64,000 bases of DNA from Sapria himalayana (GCA_029783825.1 JAREIK010017956.1:1-64000); one strand, 5' to 3'. Positions 13,098-27,262 are shown, counted from the stretch's first letter. Notes: generated by a model not told the origin, from the letters alone. Translations and numbers: made by a program.

Positions 13098-13177
13098 TTT
13101 AATAGTTTAAGTATTTAAAGGTTTTGTCATTTAGGAGTTTAGCAATTTATGTTTTTATGCATTTAGTGGTTTATAGG
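13098..13177 (+). repeat. octamer block, representative copy (10 x 8 bp)
   Basis: Ten words in perfect 8-bp register: TTTAATAG, TTTAAGTA, TTTAAAGG, TTTTGTCA, TTTAGGAG, TTTAGCAA, TTTATGTT, TTTATGCA, TTTAGTGG, TTTATAGG. Nearly every complete monomer has such a block, on either strand, and the second half of each word is what distinguishes monomer types. Words such as TTTAGGGG in other monomers resemble telomeric repeats but have an 8-bp, not 7-bp, period. The hAT insertion site lies between the words ending GGCA and beginning TTTAGTGG. Confidence 0.85.
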
Positions 13178-16100
13178 TTTTATTAAAACAATAAAATAAC
13201 AAAAAAAAATTTGTAATTTTTTCTCATTTTCATTGGTTATAACCTTTGAAAGTTTAATAATATTTAAAATTTGTTCAAATGTGAATACAATATTTAGTTA
13301 TAATAATATTAATAATTATACATCATATAAATTCAATATAAATAATTTTATTGATAGATAATATAATAATGATCAAAATTTAAATTAATAAACTATTAAT
13401 AATAAGATTGATATTAATTAAAAAATATTTACAAAACCGAAATTGATTCAAAATTAAAGTAAAATATATTATTGGATAATAATTTTTAATTTTTAAAATT
13501 TTACTTCTTTTATAACCGTATATATTTTTTTTGATTAAAAAAATTAATTAAATTATATTCGTCGCACTCATAATTTATATTGTAATAAATATTTCTATAA
13601 AATAAACTTATAAATAATTAAAATGATATTTAAAATAATAATAAATTGAAATAAACATTTGATTTCTTAATTATTAAGTAGTATATAACAATTTAATTGT
13701 TTATGTATTTATGCATTACGGGCCTTAGGAGTTTACTGATTTAATTGTGTATGCATTTTGTGGTTTATAGGTTTTATTAAAAAATTAAAATAACAAAATA
13801 TTTATTTTTATTTTTTTTAATATTTTCAAAGGTTATAACATTTGAAAATACAATAAATTTTCAATTTTTTTCAAATGCGACTTCAAAATTTAATTATAAT
13901 AATCATTATATTTATATATCATATAAATTCAATATAAGCAATATTATTTATTAATATTCTAAAAATGATCAAAAAATAAATTAATAATCTATTATTAATA
14001 AGATAGATATCAATTAAAATATAATAAAAAAAATTAAAGTGATTCAGAATAAATCAAAATATATTACTATATAATAATTTGTTGTTTTGAATTTTTTTTT
14101 TCTTCTAAAAAGTTTATCCATATTTTTTTGATGAAAATTAATTTATATAAATTATATTTGTATAACTCATAATTTATTTTTTAATTATTATTTATATAAA
14201 AATAAACAAATAAATAATTAAAATGAATATTTAAAATTATAATGAAAAAAGATATATTGAGATTTATTCTTTATTATTTTGGGTATACCAGTCTAATTTT
14301 AATTAGATCTTTCTCACTAATAATTTATTTTGTAATTAATATTTCTATAAAAATAAACTGATAAATAATTATAATAAAAATTTAAAATTATACTGAATAA
14401 AAATTAAAATGAGATTTATGAATTATTATTAATGTATACCAGTTTAATATTTTAAGTATTTAAAAGTTTTTTTGTTTATGACTTTAGCGATTTATGTTTT
14501 TAGGCATATAGTGGTTTATAGGTTTTATTTAAACAATGAATTAACCAAAAACAAATTTTGATATTTTTTCACATTTTCAAAGGTTATAACCTTATAAAAT
14601 TTGATAATTTAAAAATTTTTTTAAAATGTGAATCCAATATTTAGTAATAATAATCATTATAATTATATATAATATAAACTAAAAATAATTAATTTTATTG
14701 ATATATATGATATCAATTATCAAAAAATAAATTAATATGCTATTATTAATATGATAGATATAAATTAAAATATAATTGCAAAACATAAAAATATTCAAAA
14801 TCCAAGTAAATTTTTTACTAAATAATAATTTTTTTTTAGTTTTTGCTTCTTTTTATAAGCTTTTTTTTATTTAAATAAATTATTTAAATTATATTTAAGG
14901 TTTACGAGTTTAAAGGTTTAAGTATTTAGGGGCTTTTGTGTTTAGGAGTTTAGAGGTTTAAGTGTTTAGGCATTTAGTGGTTTATAAGTTTTATTTAAAC
15001 AATGATATAATAAAAAATTTATTTTTATTATTTTGTTAATTTTTGAAGGTTATAACATTTGAAAATATAATAATTTTTAAATTTTTTTAAATGTAAATAT
15101 AATATTTAGTTATAATAATCTTAATAATTATAAATCATTTAAATTCAATATAAATAATTACATTGCTAGATATTATAATAATGATAAAAAAAAATTTAAT
15201 AAACTATTATTAATTAGATAGATATTATTTAAAATATATTTGCAAAATCTAATTTTATTTAAAATCTAAGTAAAATATATTACTTAAAAATAATTTTTTT
15301 AATGTTTTACTTTTTTTATAACTTTATATTTTTGTTATTATAAATAAATTATATAAATTAATTTGTCTTACTCATTATTTATTTTGTAATTTATAATTCT
15401 ATAATAATAAACATATAAATAAATAAAATAATTATTTAAAATTATAATGAATACAAATAAAATTGCGATATATTATTTATTATTCAGGATATACCGATTT
15501 AATGGTTTAAGTATTTTGGTGATTTTGAGTTTACGAGTTTAGTTATTTAAGTGTTTAGACCTTTAGTGATTTATAGTTATTATACAAAGAATTAAAAAAC
15601 AAAAAATTTAATTTTATTAATTTTTTTAATTTTTGAAGGTTGTAACCTTTGAAAATATAATAATTTTAAATTTTTTTAAATGTGAATATAATATTTAGTT
15701 ATAATAATCTTAATAATTATATATAATGTAAACTAAATATAAATAATTTTATTAATAGATATTATAATAATGATCAATAAATAAATTAATATACTAGTAT
15801 TAATATGAATGATATAAATTAAAATATAATTGTAGAATCTAAAATGATTCAAAATCAAAATAAGATATATTACTAAATAATAATTTTTTATTTTAAAAAT
15901 TTTGTCTCATTTCATAAGCATATATTTTTTTTGATGAAAAATAAATTATTTAAATTATATCTGTCTCACTAATAATTTATTTTGTAATTAATATTTCTAT
16001 AAAAATAAATTGATAAATAATTATAATGAATATTTAAAATTATAATGAATACTAATAAAAAAAGATTTATGATTTATTATTTTGGGTATAGCTATTTAAT

Positions 16101-17952
16101 GGTTTAAGTTTTTTATGGTTTTGGGGTTAAAAAGTTTATTGATTTATATGTTTGCACATTTAGGTGTTTATAGGTTTTATTTAATCAATGAAATAACAAA
16201 AAAATTATTTTTATGAATTTTCGTGATTTTCAAAGGTTATAACATTTGAAAATATAATAAATTTTTAATCTTTCTAAAATATGAATGCAATACTTAGTTT
16301 TAATAATCTTAATAATTATATTTGATGTAAATTCAGTATAAAAAATTTTATTAATATATATTATTTTGATGATCAAAAAATAAATTAATAAACTATTATT
16401 AATAAGATAGATATTAATTAAAATATATTTGCAGAACCCAAAATAATTCAAAATCAAAGTAAATTATATTACTAAATAAAATTTTTAATTTTTGAAATTT
16501 TGTTTATTTTTATAAGCTTATATTTTTTTTCATACAAACTAATTTATTTAAATTATATATGTATCAATCATTATTTATTTTATAATTAATATTTCTATTA
16601 AAATAAACTAATAAAAATTAAAATTAAAATTTAAAATTATAATGAATTCAAATAAAAATGAGATTTTTTATTTATTATTTAGGTTATATATAATGATTAA
16701 AAATCAATGTAAAATATATTACTAAATAATATTTTATTATTTTTAAATTTTTACTTCTTTTTATATGCTTATATATATTTTTTTGATTAAAGATAAATTA
16801 TTTTAATTATTATTGTCTCGCTCATTATTTATTTTGTAATTAATATTTCTATAACAAATGAACTAATAAATAATTAAAATGAATATTTAAAATTATAATG
16901 AATACAAATTAAAATGAGATTTATGATTTATTATATGTGGTATACCGGTTTAATGGTTTAATTATTTAGGACTTTTGTAATTTAGGAGTTTATCAATTTA
17001 TGTTTTTAGGCATTTAGTGGATTATAGGTTTTATTTTATAATAAAAATAAAATTTTTTTTTTAGATTTTTTCTGATTTACAAAGGTTATAACCATTAAAA
17101 ATAAAATAATTTTTAAAATTTTTTGAAATTTGAATACTATGTATAATTATATTAAATTACTAATTATATATCATATAAATTCAATATAAACAATTTTAAT
17201 GATAGTTATTATAATAATGATCAAAAATTAAATTAATAAACTATTATTAATACTATAAATATTAATTAAAATATATTTACATAACACAAAATGATTCAAA
17301 TCAAATCAAAATATTTTACTAAATAATAATATTTAATCTTTAAATTTGTCCTTCTTTTTATAAGCTTATATTTTTTTGATTAAAAATAAATTATTTAAAT
17401 AATATTTGTCTCACTCAAATTTATTTTGTAATTAATTTTTATAAATAATTAAACTATAAATAATTAAAATGAATCTTTAAAATTATAATAAATAGAAATA
17501 AAAATGAGATTTATTATTTATTAAGTAGTATATAACTGTTAAAAGGTTTATGTATTTAGTGGTTTCGGGGTTTATGAGCTTACTTATTTATGTAAGTAAT
17601 CATTTAATGGTCTATAGGTTTTATTTAAAAAATAAAATAACTAAAAATTTATTTTTATTATTTTTTCTTAATTTTCAAGATTATAAACTTTGAAAATATA
17701 ATAATTTTTAAATTTTTTTCAAAAGTGAATAAAATATTTATTTATAATAATCATAATAATTATATATCATATAAATTCAATATAAACAATTTTATTGATA
17801 GATATTCTAATAATTATCAAAAAATAGATTAAAAATCTATTATGAATAAGATTGATATTACTTAAAATATAATATCAAAACCTAAAATGATTCAAAATCA
17901 AAGCAAAACATATTATTATATAATAATTATTTGTTTTTAAATTTTTATTCTT

Positions 17953-17968
17953 TTTATAAGCTTATAAA
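17953..17968. repeat. second dyad of the monomer (TTTATAAGCTTATAAA), representative
   Basis: A 16-bp perfect palindrome centred on AAGCTT, one per monomer in most copies (also near 10010, 15890 as a variant, 38930, 42776 and 63575). It lies in the monomer body, well away from the GGTTATAACC core. It gives the array a regular HindIII recognition sequence, so a HindIII digest would be expected to show a ladder based on about 595 bp. Confidence 0.7.
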
Positions 17969-20900
17969 TTTTTTGATGAAAAATAATTTTTATAAATTAT
18001 ATTTTTAACTCATAATTTATTTTATAATTAATACATATATAAAAATAAAAAACTAAACAATCAAAATGAATTTTTTAAATTATAATGAAAACAAATAAAA
18101 ATGAAATGTATTAATTATTATTTAAGGTATACCGATTTAAAAGATTATCTATATAGAGTATCGGGATTTTGTAGTTTAGTGAACTAAATGCTTAGGCATT
18201 TAGTCGTGTATATGTTTTATTTAAACAATAGAATAACAAATAAAAATATTTTTTTTATATTTTTTCACATTTTAAAAGGTTATAACCATTGAAAATATAA
18301 TAATTTTAAAAAATTTTTCAAAAGTGAATACAATATTTAGTTATAATAATCATTATATTTATATATCATATAAATTCAACATAAATAATTTTAGTGATAA
18401 ATATTCTAATAATGGTCAAAAAATAAATTAATAATCTATTATTAATAAGATATATATCAATTAAAATATAATTACAAAACCTAAAATAATTAAGAAGCAA
18501 AACAATTTATATTACTTTATAATAATTTTTTGATTTCAATTTTTTTTTATTTTAAAAAGTTTATCTATATTTTTTTGATTAAAAATAATTTAAATAAATT
18601 ATATTTGTCTAACTCATAGTTTATTTTTTATTTAATATTTATATAAAAATAAAAAATTAATAATTAAAATGAATATTTAAAATTATAATTAAAAAATGAT
18701 ATTTATTATTTATTATTTAGGGTATACCGGTCTAATTTAAATTAGATCTGTCTTACTAATAATTTATTTGTATTTAATATTTCTATAAAAATAAACTGAA
18801 AATTAATTAAAATAAAAATTTAAAATTATACTGAATAAAAATTAAAATGATATTTAAGATTTATTATTAATGTATACTATTTTAATGGTTTGAGTATATA
18901 AAGGTTTTGTCTTTTAGGAGTTTAGCGATTTAGGTTTTTAGGAATTTAGTGGTTTATAGTATTTATTTAATCAATAAAATAACAAAAAAAAATTTGTTAT
19001 TTTTTATCATTTTCATAGGTTATAACCTTTGAAAATATAATAATATTTAAAATTTTTTGGAATGTGAATTCAATATTTAGTGATAATAATATTAGTAATT
19101 ATATATGATATAAATTCAATATAAATAATTTTATTGATAGATATTATAATAATGATTAAAAATTAAATTAATAAACTATTAATAATAAGATAGATATTAA
19201 TTAAAAAATATTTAGAAAACCCAAATTGATTCAAAATTAAAGTAAAATATATTAATGGATAATAATTTTTAATTTTTTAATTTTTACTTCATTTATAAGC
19301 GTATTTTTTTTTGATTAAAAATAAATTATTTAAATTATATTTGTCGCACTCATAATTTATTTTATAATAAATATTTCAATAAAATTAAACTAATAAATAA
19401 TTAAAATTAATATTTAAAACTATAATAAATAGAAATTAAAATTAGTTTTATTTATTATTATGTATTATATAGCAGTTTAATGGTTTATGTATTTTGTTAT
19501 AATAATCATTATATTTATATATCATATAAAATCAATATAAACAATTTTAGTCATAAATATTCTAATAATTATCAAAAAATAAATTAATAAAAATATAATT
19601 AATAAGATAGATATTAATTAAAATATAATTACAAAACATAAAATGATTCATAAGCAAAATCAAATATATTACTATATAAAAATTTTTTGTTTTGAATTTT
19701 TTTTATTTTAAAAAGTTTATCTATATTTTTTTGATTAAAAATAATTTACATAAATTATATTTGTCTAACTCATAATTTATTTTTAAATAGATATTTATAT
19801 AAAAATAAAAAATTTATAATTAAAATGAATATTTAAAATTATAATGAAAAAAAATGAGATTTATTATTTATTATTTAGGGTATACCTGTTTAATTTAAGT
19901 TATATCTGTCTCACTAATAATTTATTTAGTAATTAATATTTCTATAAAAATAAACTGATAAATAATTAAAATAAAAATTTAAAATTATACTTAATAAAAA
20001 TTAAATTGAGATTTATGATTTTTTAATAATGTACACTTGTTTAATTGTTTAAGAATTTAGAGGTTTTGTCGTTTAGGAATTTACCAATTTATGTTTTTAG
20101 GAATTTAGTGGTTTATAGGTTTTATTTAAACAATAAAATAAAAAAAAATTATTTTTGATATTTTTATATTTTTTCAAAGGTTATAACATTTGAAAATATA
20201 ATAATTTTTAAATTCTTTTCAAAAGTGAATACAATATTTTTTTTAATAATAATAATTATTATATATCATATAAATTCAATATAAACAATTTTATTGATAG
20301 ATATTCTAATAATTATCAAAAATTAAATTAAAAATCTATTATGAATAAGATTGATATTACTTAAAATATAAAATGAAAACCTAAAATGATTCAAAAGAAA
20401 AGCAAAATATATTACTAATTAATAATTATTTGTTTTTAAATTTTTTATTCTTTTATTAAGCTTATCTATTTTTTGATGAAATTTAATTTTTATAAATTAT
20501 ACTTTTAACTCATAATTTATTTTATAATTAATACAGATATACAAATAAAAAACTAAAAATCAAAATGATTTTTTTAAATTATAATGAAAATAAATAAAAA
20601 TGAGATTTATTAATTATTATTTAGTGTATACCGGTTTAACGGATTATCTATATAGGGGTATCGGGATTTTGTAGTTTAGTGATTTAAGTGTTTAGGCATT
20701 TAGTGGTGTATAGGTTTTATTTAAACAATGAAATAATAAAAAAAATATTTTTTTATTTTTTCACATTTTCTAAGGATATAACCTTTGAAAATTTAATAAT
20801 GTAACAATTTTTTTCAAAAGTGAATATAATATTTAGTCATAATAATCATTATATTTATATATCATATAATTTCAATATAAACATTTTTATTGATAAATAT

Positions 20901-21575
20901 TCTAATAATGATCAAAAAATAAATTTATAATTTATTATTAATAAGATATATATCATTTAAAATATAATTACAAATATTAAAATGATTCAGAAGCTAAGCA
21001 ATAATATTTAGTTATAATAATCTTAATAATTATAAAACATTTAAATTCAATATAAGTAATTTTATTGATAGATATTATAATAATGATCAAAAAATAAATT
21101 AATAAACTATTATTAATAAGATTGATAGCAATTAAAATATAAATGCAGAACCTATAATGTTACAAAATCAAAGTAAAATATATTACTAAATGATAATTTT
21201 TTGATTTTAAATTTTTACTTCTTTTTATAAGCTTATATTTATTTTTTGATTAAAAATAAATTATTAAAATTATATTTGTCTCACTCTTTATGTATTTTGC
21301 AATTAATATTTCTAAAAAAAGCAAACTAATAAATAATAAAAATGAATATTTATAATTATTATGAATACAAATTAAAATGAGATTTATGATTTATTATATA
21401 TGGTATATGGGTTTAATGGATTTTTAATTTAGGGGTTTTGTCGTTTAGAAGTTTAGCAATTTATGTTTTTAGGCATTTAGTCGTTTATAGTTTGTATTTA
21501 TATAATAAAAAAAAATTTTGATTTTATCTAATTTTCAAAGGTTATAACCTTTGAAAATAAGATAATTTTTAAAAT

Positions 21576-24500
21576 TTATATAATAGAAAAATTAATGACA
21601 AAATAAATTTCGAGTAAGACAGATATTATTTAAATAATTTATTTTTAATCAAAAAAAATATAAGCTTATAAAAAGAAGAACAAATTTAAAAATTAAATAT
21701 AATTATTTAGTAATATATTTTGATTTTATTTTTTATCATTTTGTGTTAAGTAAATATATTTTAATTAATATTTATATTATTAATAATAGTTTATTAATTT
21801 AATTTTTGATCATTATTATAATATCTATCATTAAAATTATTTATTTTGAATTTATATGATATATAATTAGTAAGATTAATATAATTATACATAGTATTCA
21901 AATTTCAAAAAAATTTAAAAATTATGTTATTTTTAAAGGTTATAACCATTGAAAATCAGAAAAAATCAAAAAAAAATTATTTATTTTTATTATATAAATA
22001 AAACCTATAAACCACTAAATACCTAAAAGCATAAATTGATAAACTCCTAAACGACAAAACTTTTAAATAATCAAACAATTAAACCACTATACCACAAATA
22101 ATAAATCATAAATCTCATTTTAATTTGTATTCATTATAATTTTAAAAATACATTTTAATTATTTATTAGTTTGTTTTTTATAGATATATTAATTACAAAA
22201 TAAATAATGAGTTAGACAACTATAACTTTAATAATTTATTTTTAATCAAAAAAAATATATAATCATATAAAAAGAAGTACAAATTTAAAACCAAAAAATT
22301 ATTATTTTGTAATATATTTTACTTTGATTTTGAATCATTATATATAGGTTTTGCAATTATATTTTAATTCTATCAATCTTATTAAGAATATTTTAATAAT
22401 TTATTATTTGATCAATTTTATAATATCTAACAATAAAATTACTTATATTGAATTTAAATGTCTTATAATTATTAAGATTATTATAACTAAATATTATATT
22501 TAGATTTTAAAAAAATTTAAATATTATTATATTTTTAAAGGTTATAACCTTCAAAAATGATAAAAAATCACAAAAATAATTTTTTTATTATTTAAATAAA
22601 ACTTATAACCCACTAAATGCCTAAACAATTAAATCTCTAGATTCCTAAACCCCAAAACCCCCTAAAAACTTAAATAATTAAACCTATATAACCTAAATAA
22701 TAAATAATAAATCTCATTTTTATTTGTATTCATTATAATTTTAAATATTCATTTTAATTATTTTTTAGTTTATTTTTATAGAAATATTAATTAGAAAATA
22801 AATAATTAGTGAGACATATATAATTTAAATAAATTATTTTTTATGAAAAAAATAAGCTTATAAAAATAAACAAAATTTCAAAAATTAAAAATTTTATTTA
22901 GCAATATAATTTACTTTGATTTTTAATTATTTTGGTTTCTGCAAATATATTTTAATTAATATCTATCTTATTAATAATAGATTATTAATATATTTTTTGA
23001 TCATCAAAATAATATATATTAAAATTTTTTATATTGAATTTACATCAAATATAATTATTAAGATTATTATAACTGAGTATTGTATTCTTATTTTATAATT
23101 ATTAAAAAATTATTATATTTTCAAATGTTATAACCTTTGAAAATCACGAAAATTCATAAAAATAAATTTTATATTATTTCATTGATTAAATAAAACCTAC
23201 AAACACCTAAATGTGCAAACATATAAATCAATAAACTTCTTAAGCCCAAAACCACAAAAAACTTAAACCATTAAATAGGTATACCATAAATAATAAATCA
23301 AAAATCTCTTTTTATTAGTATTCATTATAATTTTAAATAATCATTTTAATTATTTATCAAATTATTTTTATAGAAATATTAATTACAAAATAAATTTTTA
23401 GTGAAACAGATATAATTTAAATAATTTATTATTCATCAAAAAAAAAATATATGCTTATAAAATGAGGCAAAATTTTTAAAATAAAAAATTATTATTTAGT
23501 AATATATCTTATTTTGATTTTGAATCATTTTAGATTCTACAATTATATTTAATTTATATCATTCATATTAATACTAGTATATTAATTTATTTATTTATCA
23601 TTATTATAATATCTATTAATAAAATTATTTATATTTAGTTTACATTATATATAATTATTAAGATTATTATAACTAAATATTATATTCACATTTAAAAAAA
23701 ATTAATATTATTATATTTTCGAAGGTTACAACCTACGAAAATAAAAAAAATTCCAAAAATTAAATTTTTTGTTTTTTAATTCTTTAGATAATAACTATAA
23801 ATCACTAAATGTCTAAACACTTAAATCACTAAACTCCTAATTCCAAAAATACCTAAATACTTAAACCATTAAACCAGTATATCCAGAATAACAAATAATA
23901 AATCTCAATTTTATTTGTATTCATTATAATTTTAAATAATTATTTTAATTATTTATTAGTTTATTATTATATAATTATAAATTACAAAATAAATTATGAG
24001 TAAGACAAATTAATTTAAATAATTTATTTATAATAACAAAAATATAAAGTTATAAAAATAGCAAAACATTAAAAAAATTATTATTAAGTAATATATTTTA
24101 CTTTGATTTTGAATAAATTTAGATTTTGCAAATATATTTTAAATAATATCTATCTTATTAATAATAGTTTATTAAATTTTTTTCTATCATTATTATAATA
24201 TCTAGCAATGTAATTATTTATATTGAATTTAAATGACTTATAATTATTAAGATTATTATAACTAAATATTATATTTACATTTGAAAAAAATTATATTTTC
24301 AAAGGTTATAACCTTCAAAAATTAAAAAAATAATAAAAATAAATTTTTTGTCATATCATTGTTTAAATAAATCTTATAAACTACTAAATGCCTAAACACT
24401 TAAACCTTTAAACTCCTAAACACAAAATCCCCTAAATACTTAACCCTTTAAACTTGTAAACACAAAATTTTTTAAATACTTAAACCTTTAAACTCGTAAA

Positions 24501-25617
24501 CCTTAAATATAATTTAAATAATTTATTAAAATATTAATTACAAAATAAATTATGAGTGATACATATATAATTTAAATAATTTATTTTTCATCAAAAAAAA
24601 AATATAAGTTTATAAAAAGAAGCAAAAACTAAAAAAAATTATTATTTAGTAATAAATTTTACTTGGATTTTGAATATTTTTAGTTTTTGCAATTATATAT
24701 TAATTAATTTCTATTATATTAAAAATAGAATATTAATTTATTTTTTGATAATTGATATCATATCTATCAATAAAATTGTTTATATTTAGTTTATATTATA
24801 TATTATAATGATTATTATTACTAAATATTGTATTCACATTTTAAAAAAATTTTAAAATTATTATATTGTCAAAGGTTATATAACCTTTGAAAATGTGAAA
24901 AAATATTAAAAATAATTTTATTTTACTTCATTGTTTAAATAAAACAAATAAAACACTAAATTCATAAAAACATAAATCGCTAAAGTCATAAACGAAAAAA
25001 CCTTTAAATACATAAAATATTAAACTGGTATACATTAATAATAATTCATAAATCTCATTTTAATTTTATTTAGTATAATTTTAAATTTTTATTTTAATTA
25101 TTTATCAGTTTTTTTATAGAAATATTAATTACAAAATAAATTATTAGTGAGAGAGATCTTATTTAAATTAGACTGGTAAACCCAAAATAATAAAGAATAA
25201 ATCTCAATATTATTTTTTTCATTATAATTTTAAATATTCATTTTATTTATTTATTTGTTTATTTTTATATAAATATTAATTAAAAGATAAATAATGAGCT
25301 AGGCAACTATAATTTATATAAATTAATTTTCAACAAAAAAATATGGATAAACTTTTTAAAAGAAAAAAAAGTTCAAAACAACAAATTATTATATAGTAAT
25401 ATATTTAGATTTCTTCTGAATTTCTTTGGGTTTTTTTATTATATTTTAATTGATATCTATCTTATTAATAATAGATTATTAATTTATTTTTTTGATCATT
25501 TTTAGAATATTTATAAATAATATTGTTTATATTTAATTTATATGATATAAAAATAGAATGATTATTATAACTAAATATTGAAAACCACTAAATGCATACA
25601 GAGTAAAATCATTAAAC
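21576..25617 (-). repeat. AT-rich 595-bp satellite, reverse block
   Basis: Reverse monomers with cores near 21940, 22540, 23127, 23725, 24305 and 24870. The monomer at 22.9-23.1 kb is a near copy of those at 44.5-44.7 kb (same strand) and 16.2-16.4 and 63.3 kb (opposite strand), sharing the AATACTTAGT/ATTTGATGTAAATTC variant, so a whole monomer subtype recurs on both strands. The right end, near 25617, stops within an octamer block (CATTAAACTGCC) where island 2 begins. Confidence 0.9.
24406..24525 (-). repeat. expanded octamer block: three 40-bp copies
   Basis: A 40-bp unit (five octamers) beginning CTTTAAACTCCTAAACAC repeats at 24406, 24446 and 24486. The third copy is truncated by the normal exit of the block. 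The second copy has point changes (CTTGTAAACACAAAATTTTT). The period is an exact multiple of 8, so the block grew by a whole number of octamers, as expected from slippage or unequal exchange within the block. Confidence 0.75.
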
Positions 25618-26328
25618 TGCCATAACAATATGTTCAAATATGTATTCATGATAGTGGCATATGATAGGGGCATATGATAGGGGCGTACAGATGAAAAAGT
25701 TGGTGTCACACGTACTCATTGATCGGTCTGTCCGCTGAAAGCGAGAGGAATGGGAGTGGCTCAACCGACGGGAAACTAGGAGTGGCTCTACTGTTAAGGA
25801 GATAAATGGAATTAGAGTGACCGCTTTCATTTCGATTAACCAATAGAGGTTCCTACTTTCATAGTTTAGGTACAGGGTGGTCGAAGATCAAGGATTTTGG
25901 TTCATTTGATTACAAGAAGCTCAAAAGAGAAGGCCAAGGAAATAGGCGAAACTCAACTATAAAGGGGAACAGTGGCCACTCAACCCACTATCATGAACGA
26001 AGTGAGGGTGCTCGTAGATCAGGCTTCTTATCAGGGTGGTGATCAGGCTGATCTTTGATCAGAAGTGGTCTACAATCAGCTGGGATCCCTTAGGATAGAG
26101 ATGGAAGGTATTAAGAAATTGAATCAAATCTTTGACAATCCAGTATTAGCTAGCAAGTGTATGGACTCATACTTTGATGACTCCCTAGTGTCTAGGGAAG
26201 CGTTAGCTTCACCCTTAGAACGTATCATCTACTCTCTCTAGCTCTCGACATGACTAGAACATTTCTTTAGCTCTTTTGTGGGTCGGGCATCAAGAACCGG
26301 AATTGATATCACTCCGAGCTACTCTTGG
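25618..26328. other. island 2, left part: organelle-like DNA
   Basis: Apart from a short fragment of the island core at the start (GCCATAACAATATGTTCAA, then AAATATGTATTCATGATA to 25653), this is about 650 bp of much more GC-balanced sequence (for example GAGTGGCTCAACCGACGGG near 25756, AGGGAAGCGTTAGCTTCACC near 26195). Its texture resembles plant mitochondrial intergenic DNA, so a nuclear insertion of mitochondrial DNA is my best guess. I recognise no mitochondrial gene in it, and it holds no credible ORF. The final GAGCTACTCTTGGGTTTA (26315-26332) is also found at 27772, at the end of the shared core. Confidence 0.4.
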
Positions 26329-26630
26329 GTTTAAATATGTATTCATGATAAATCTTAGTGCCATAACAATATGTTCAACAGAGAGACACAAGTTATGGCA
26401 TATTCTGATCGATATGATTTTGTGTTCTAGAGATAAAATATACAATCATGACCATTGCTAATGCTACAATAATCTAAAGCAAGAGAGAGACTGAATCCAT
26501 ATCTTACTCCTAGAGTAATGACTTTGTGTTACATAAACAAAAAGATAAATCTGTGACATTACTAAACGTTGTGAATTTCAATTTTAATTTAACACTTAGT
26601 CATTTGATTATAAAAGTGCAAAACATGAGA

Positions 26631-26707
26631 TTTAGGATTTAGGTTTTATGGGTTGAGGTTATAGTTTATGGTTTAAAGTTTAGGATTTAAAGTTTAGGGT
26701 TTATAAT
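26631..26707 (+). repeat. degenerate TTTAGGG heptamer array, copy 2
   Basis: Homologue of the tract at 7022-7097 with independent changes: TTTAGGA, TTTAGG, TTTTATGG, GTTGAGG, TTATAG, TTTATGG, TTTAAAG, TTTAGGA, TTTAAAG, TTTAGGG, TTTATAA. The heptamer register is less well kept than in copy 1. Confidence 0.55.
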
Positions 26708-26889
26708 TTTTTTTGTTTTTTTTGGAAAATATACACTTTATTTATCATTTAGGCACACAACATACAATAGACTAAAAAACTGAATAATTTACCCCAACCT
26801 ACCAAATCCTATGCACCTTAATGATTCTATGCATAAAATACATAAAAAAACATAATGTCTAATAATTTGAAGCGTACGAATACAACTAA

Positions 26890-27262
26890 AATCACCTGGC
26901 ATTCCCGGACATCAGAGTTGGCATTGAGTCATTGTGCGAACTGCGTCCTTTCCATTCGGATTTGTCCAAGCCTTTTGGAGGAACCTGAATGATGCACCAT
27001 ATTAAAACTATTCAAATATAAGATTGTGCATGTCTGTGACATGCAACATCAAGCATTTTCCTATGTCATTATTATGCAATGGAATACATGTTAAACTAAA
27101 TACCCATAAATCCGCAATTCCATATCTATGTCACTTTTTCAATTCATTCTCACCTCTGAAATCTACATTCTTCTGCTCCAATGATCCTCAAAAGAGTATC
27201 TCTTGGGTTGGAATACTTCCTCCTCGAGCTCCAAGAAGTGGCTGTATGTTGCACCGACAAAA
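26890..27262 (-). pseudogene. possible decayed gene fragment, copy 2
   Basis: Minus-strand counterpart of 7274-7636. The first open piece (ending ...LRIIGAEECRFQR) runs into a donor-like CAGAG|GTGAGA. After an acceptor-like CATTCAG it continues in frame as FLQKAWTNPNGKDAV-TMTQCQL and then a stop. Both copies are open through both pieces although they differ at many bases, which is the only argument for past coding. No family is recognised, and there is no upstream start I would defend. Confidence 0.22.

Larger units (their letters stand above)
8376..21575 (+). repeat. AT-rich 595-bp satellite, forward block 3 (about 13 kb)
   Basis: A long forward run of about two dozen monomers. Signature words in the octamer blocks follow the higher-order repeat order over 10.8-14.5 kb: TATCTATATTGGG near 10795, TATCTATTTAGG near 11398, GGGGCTTCGGGG near 11940, GGTGTTTTGGGG near 12530, AAAGGTTTTGTC near 13117, GGCATTACG-like near 13712, and a long-subtype monomer near 14460. 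The order then breaks. Deletion joints that skip the octamer block and core lie near 16689, 19495 and 21000. Repeated short ORFs on either strand (for example 9667-9873 and 16230-16457) are the same satellite segment read in frame by chance. Confidence 0.92.

Noticed and set aside
25612..25830. 72-residue minus-strand ORF in island 2, and the plus-strand ORFs at 26276-26461 and 27721-27936
   Set aside because: They cross boundaries between satellite, organelle-like DNA and island core, with no recognisable family.
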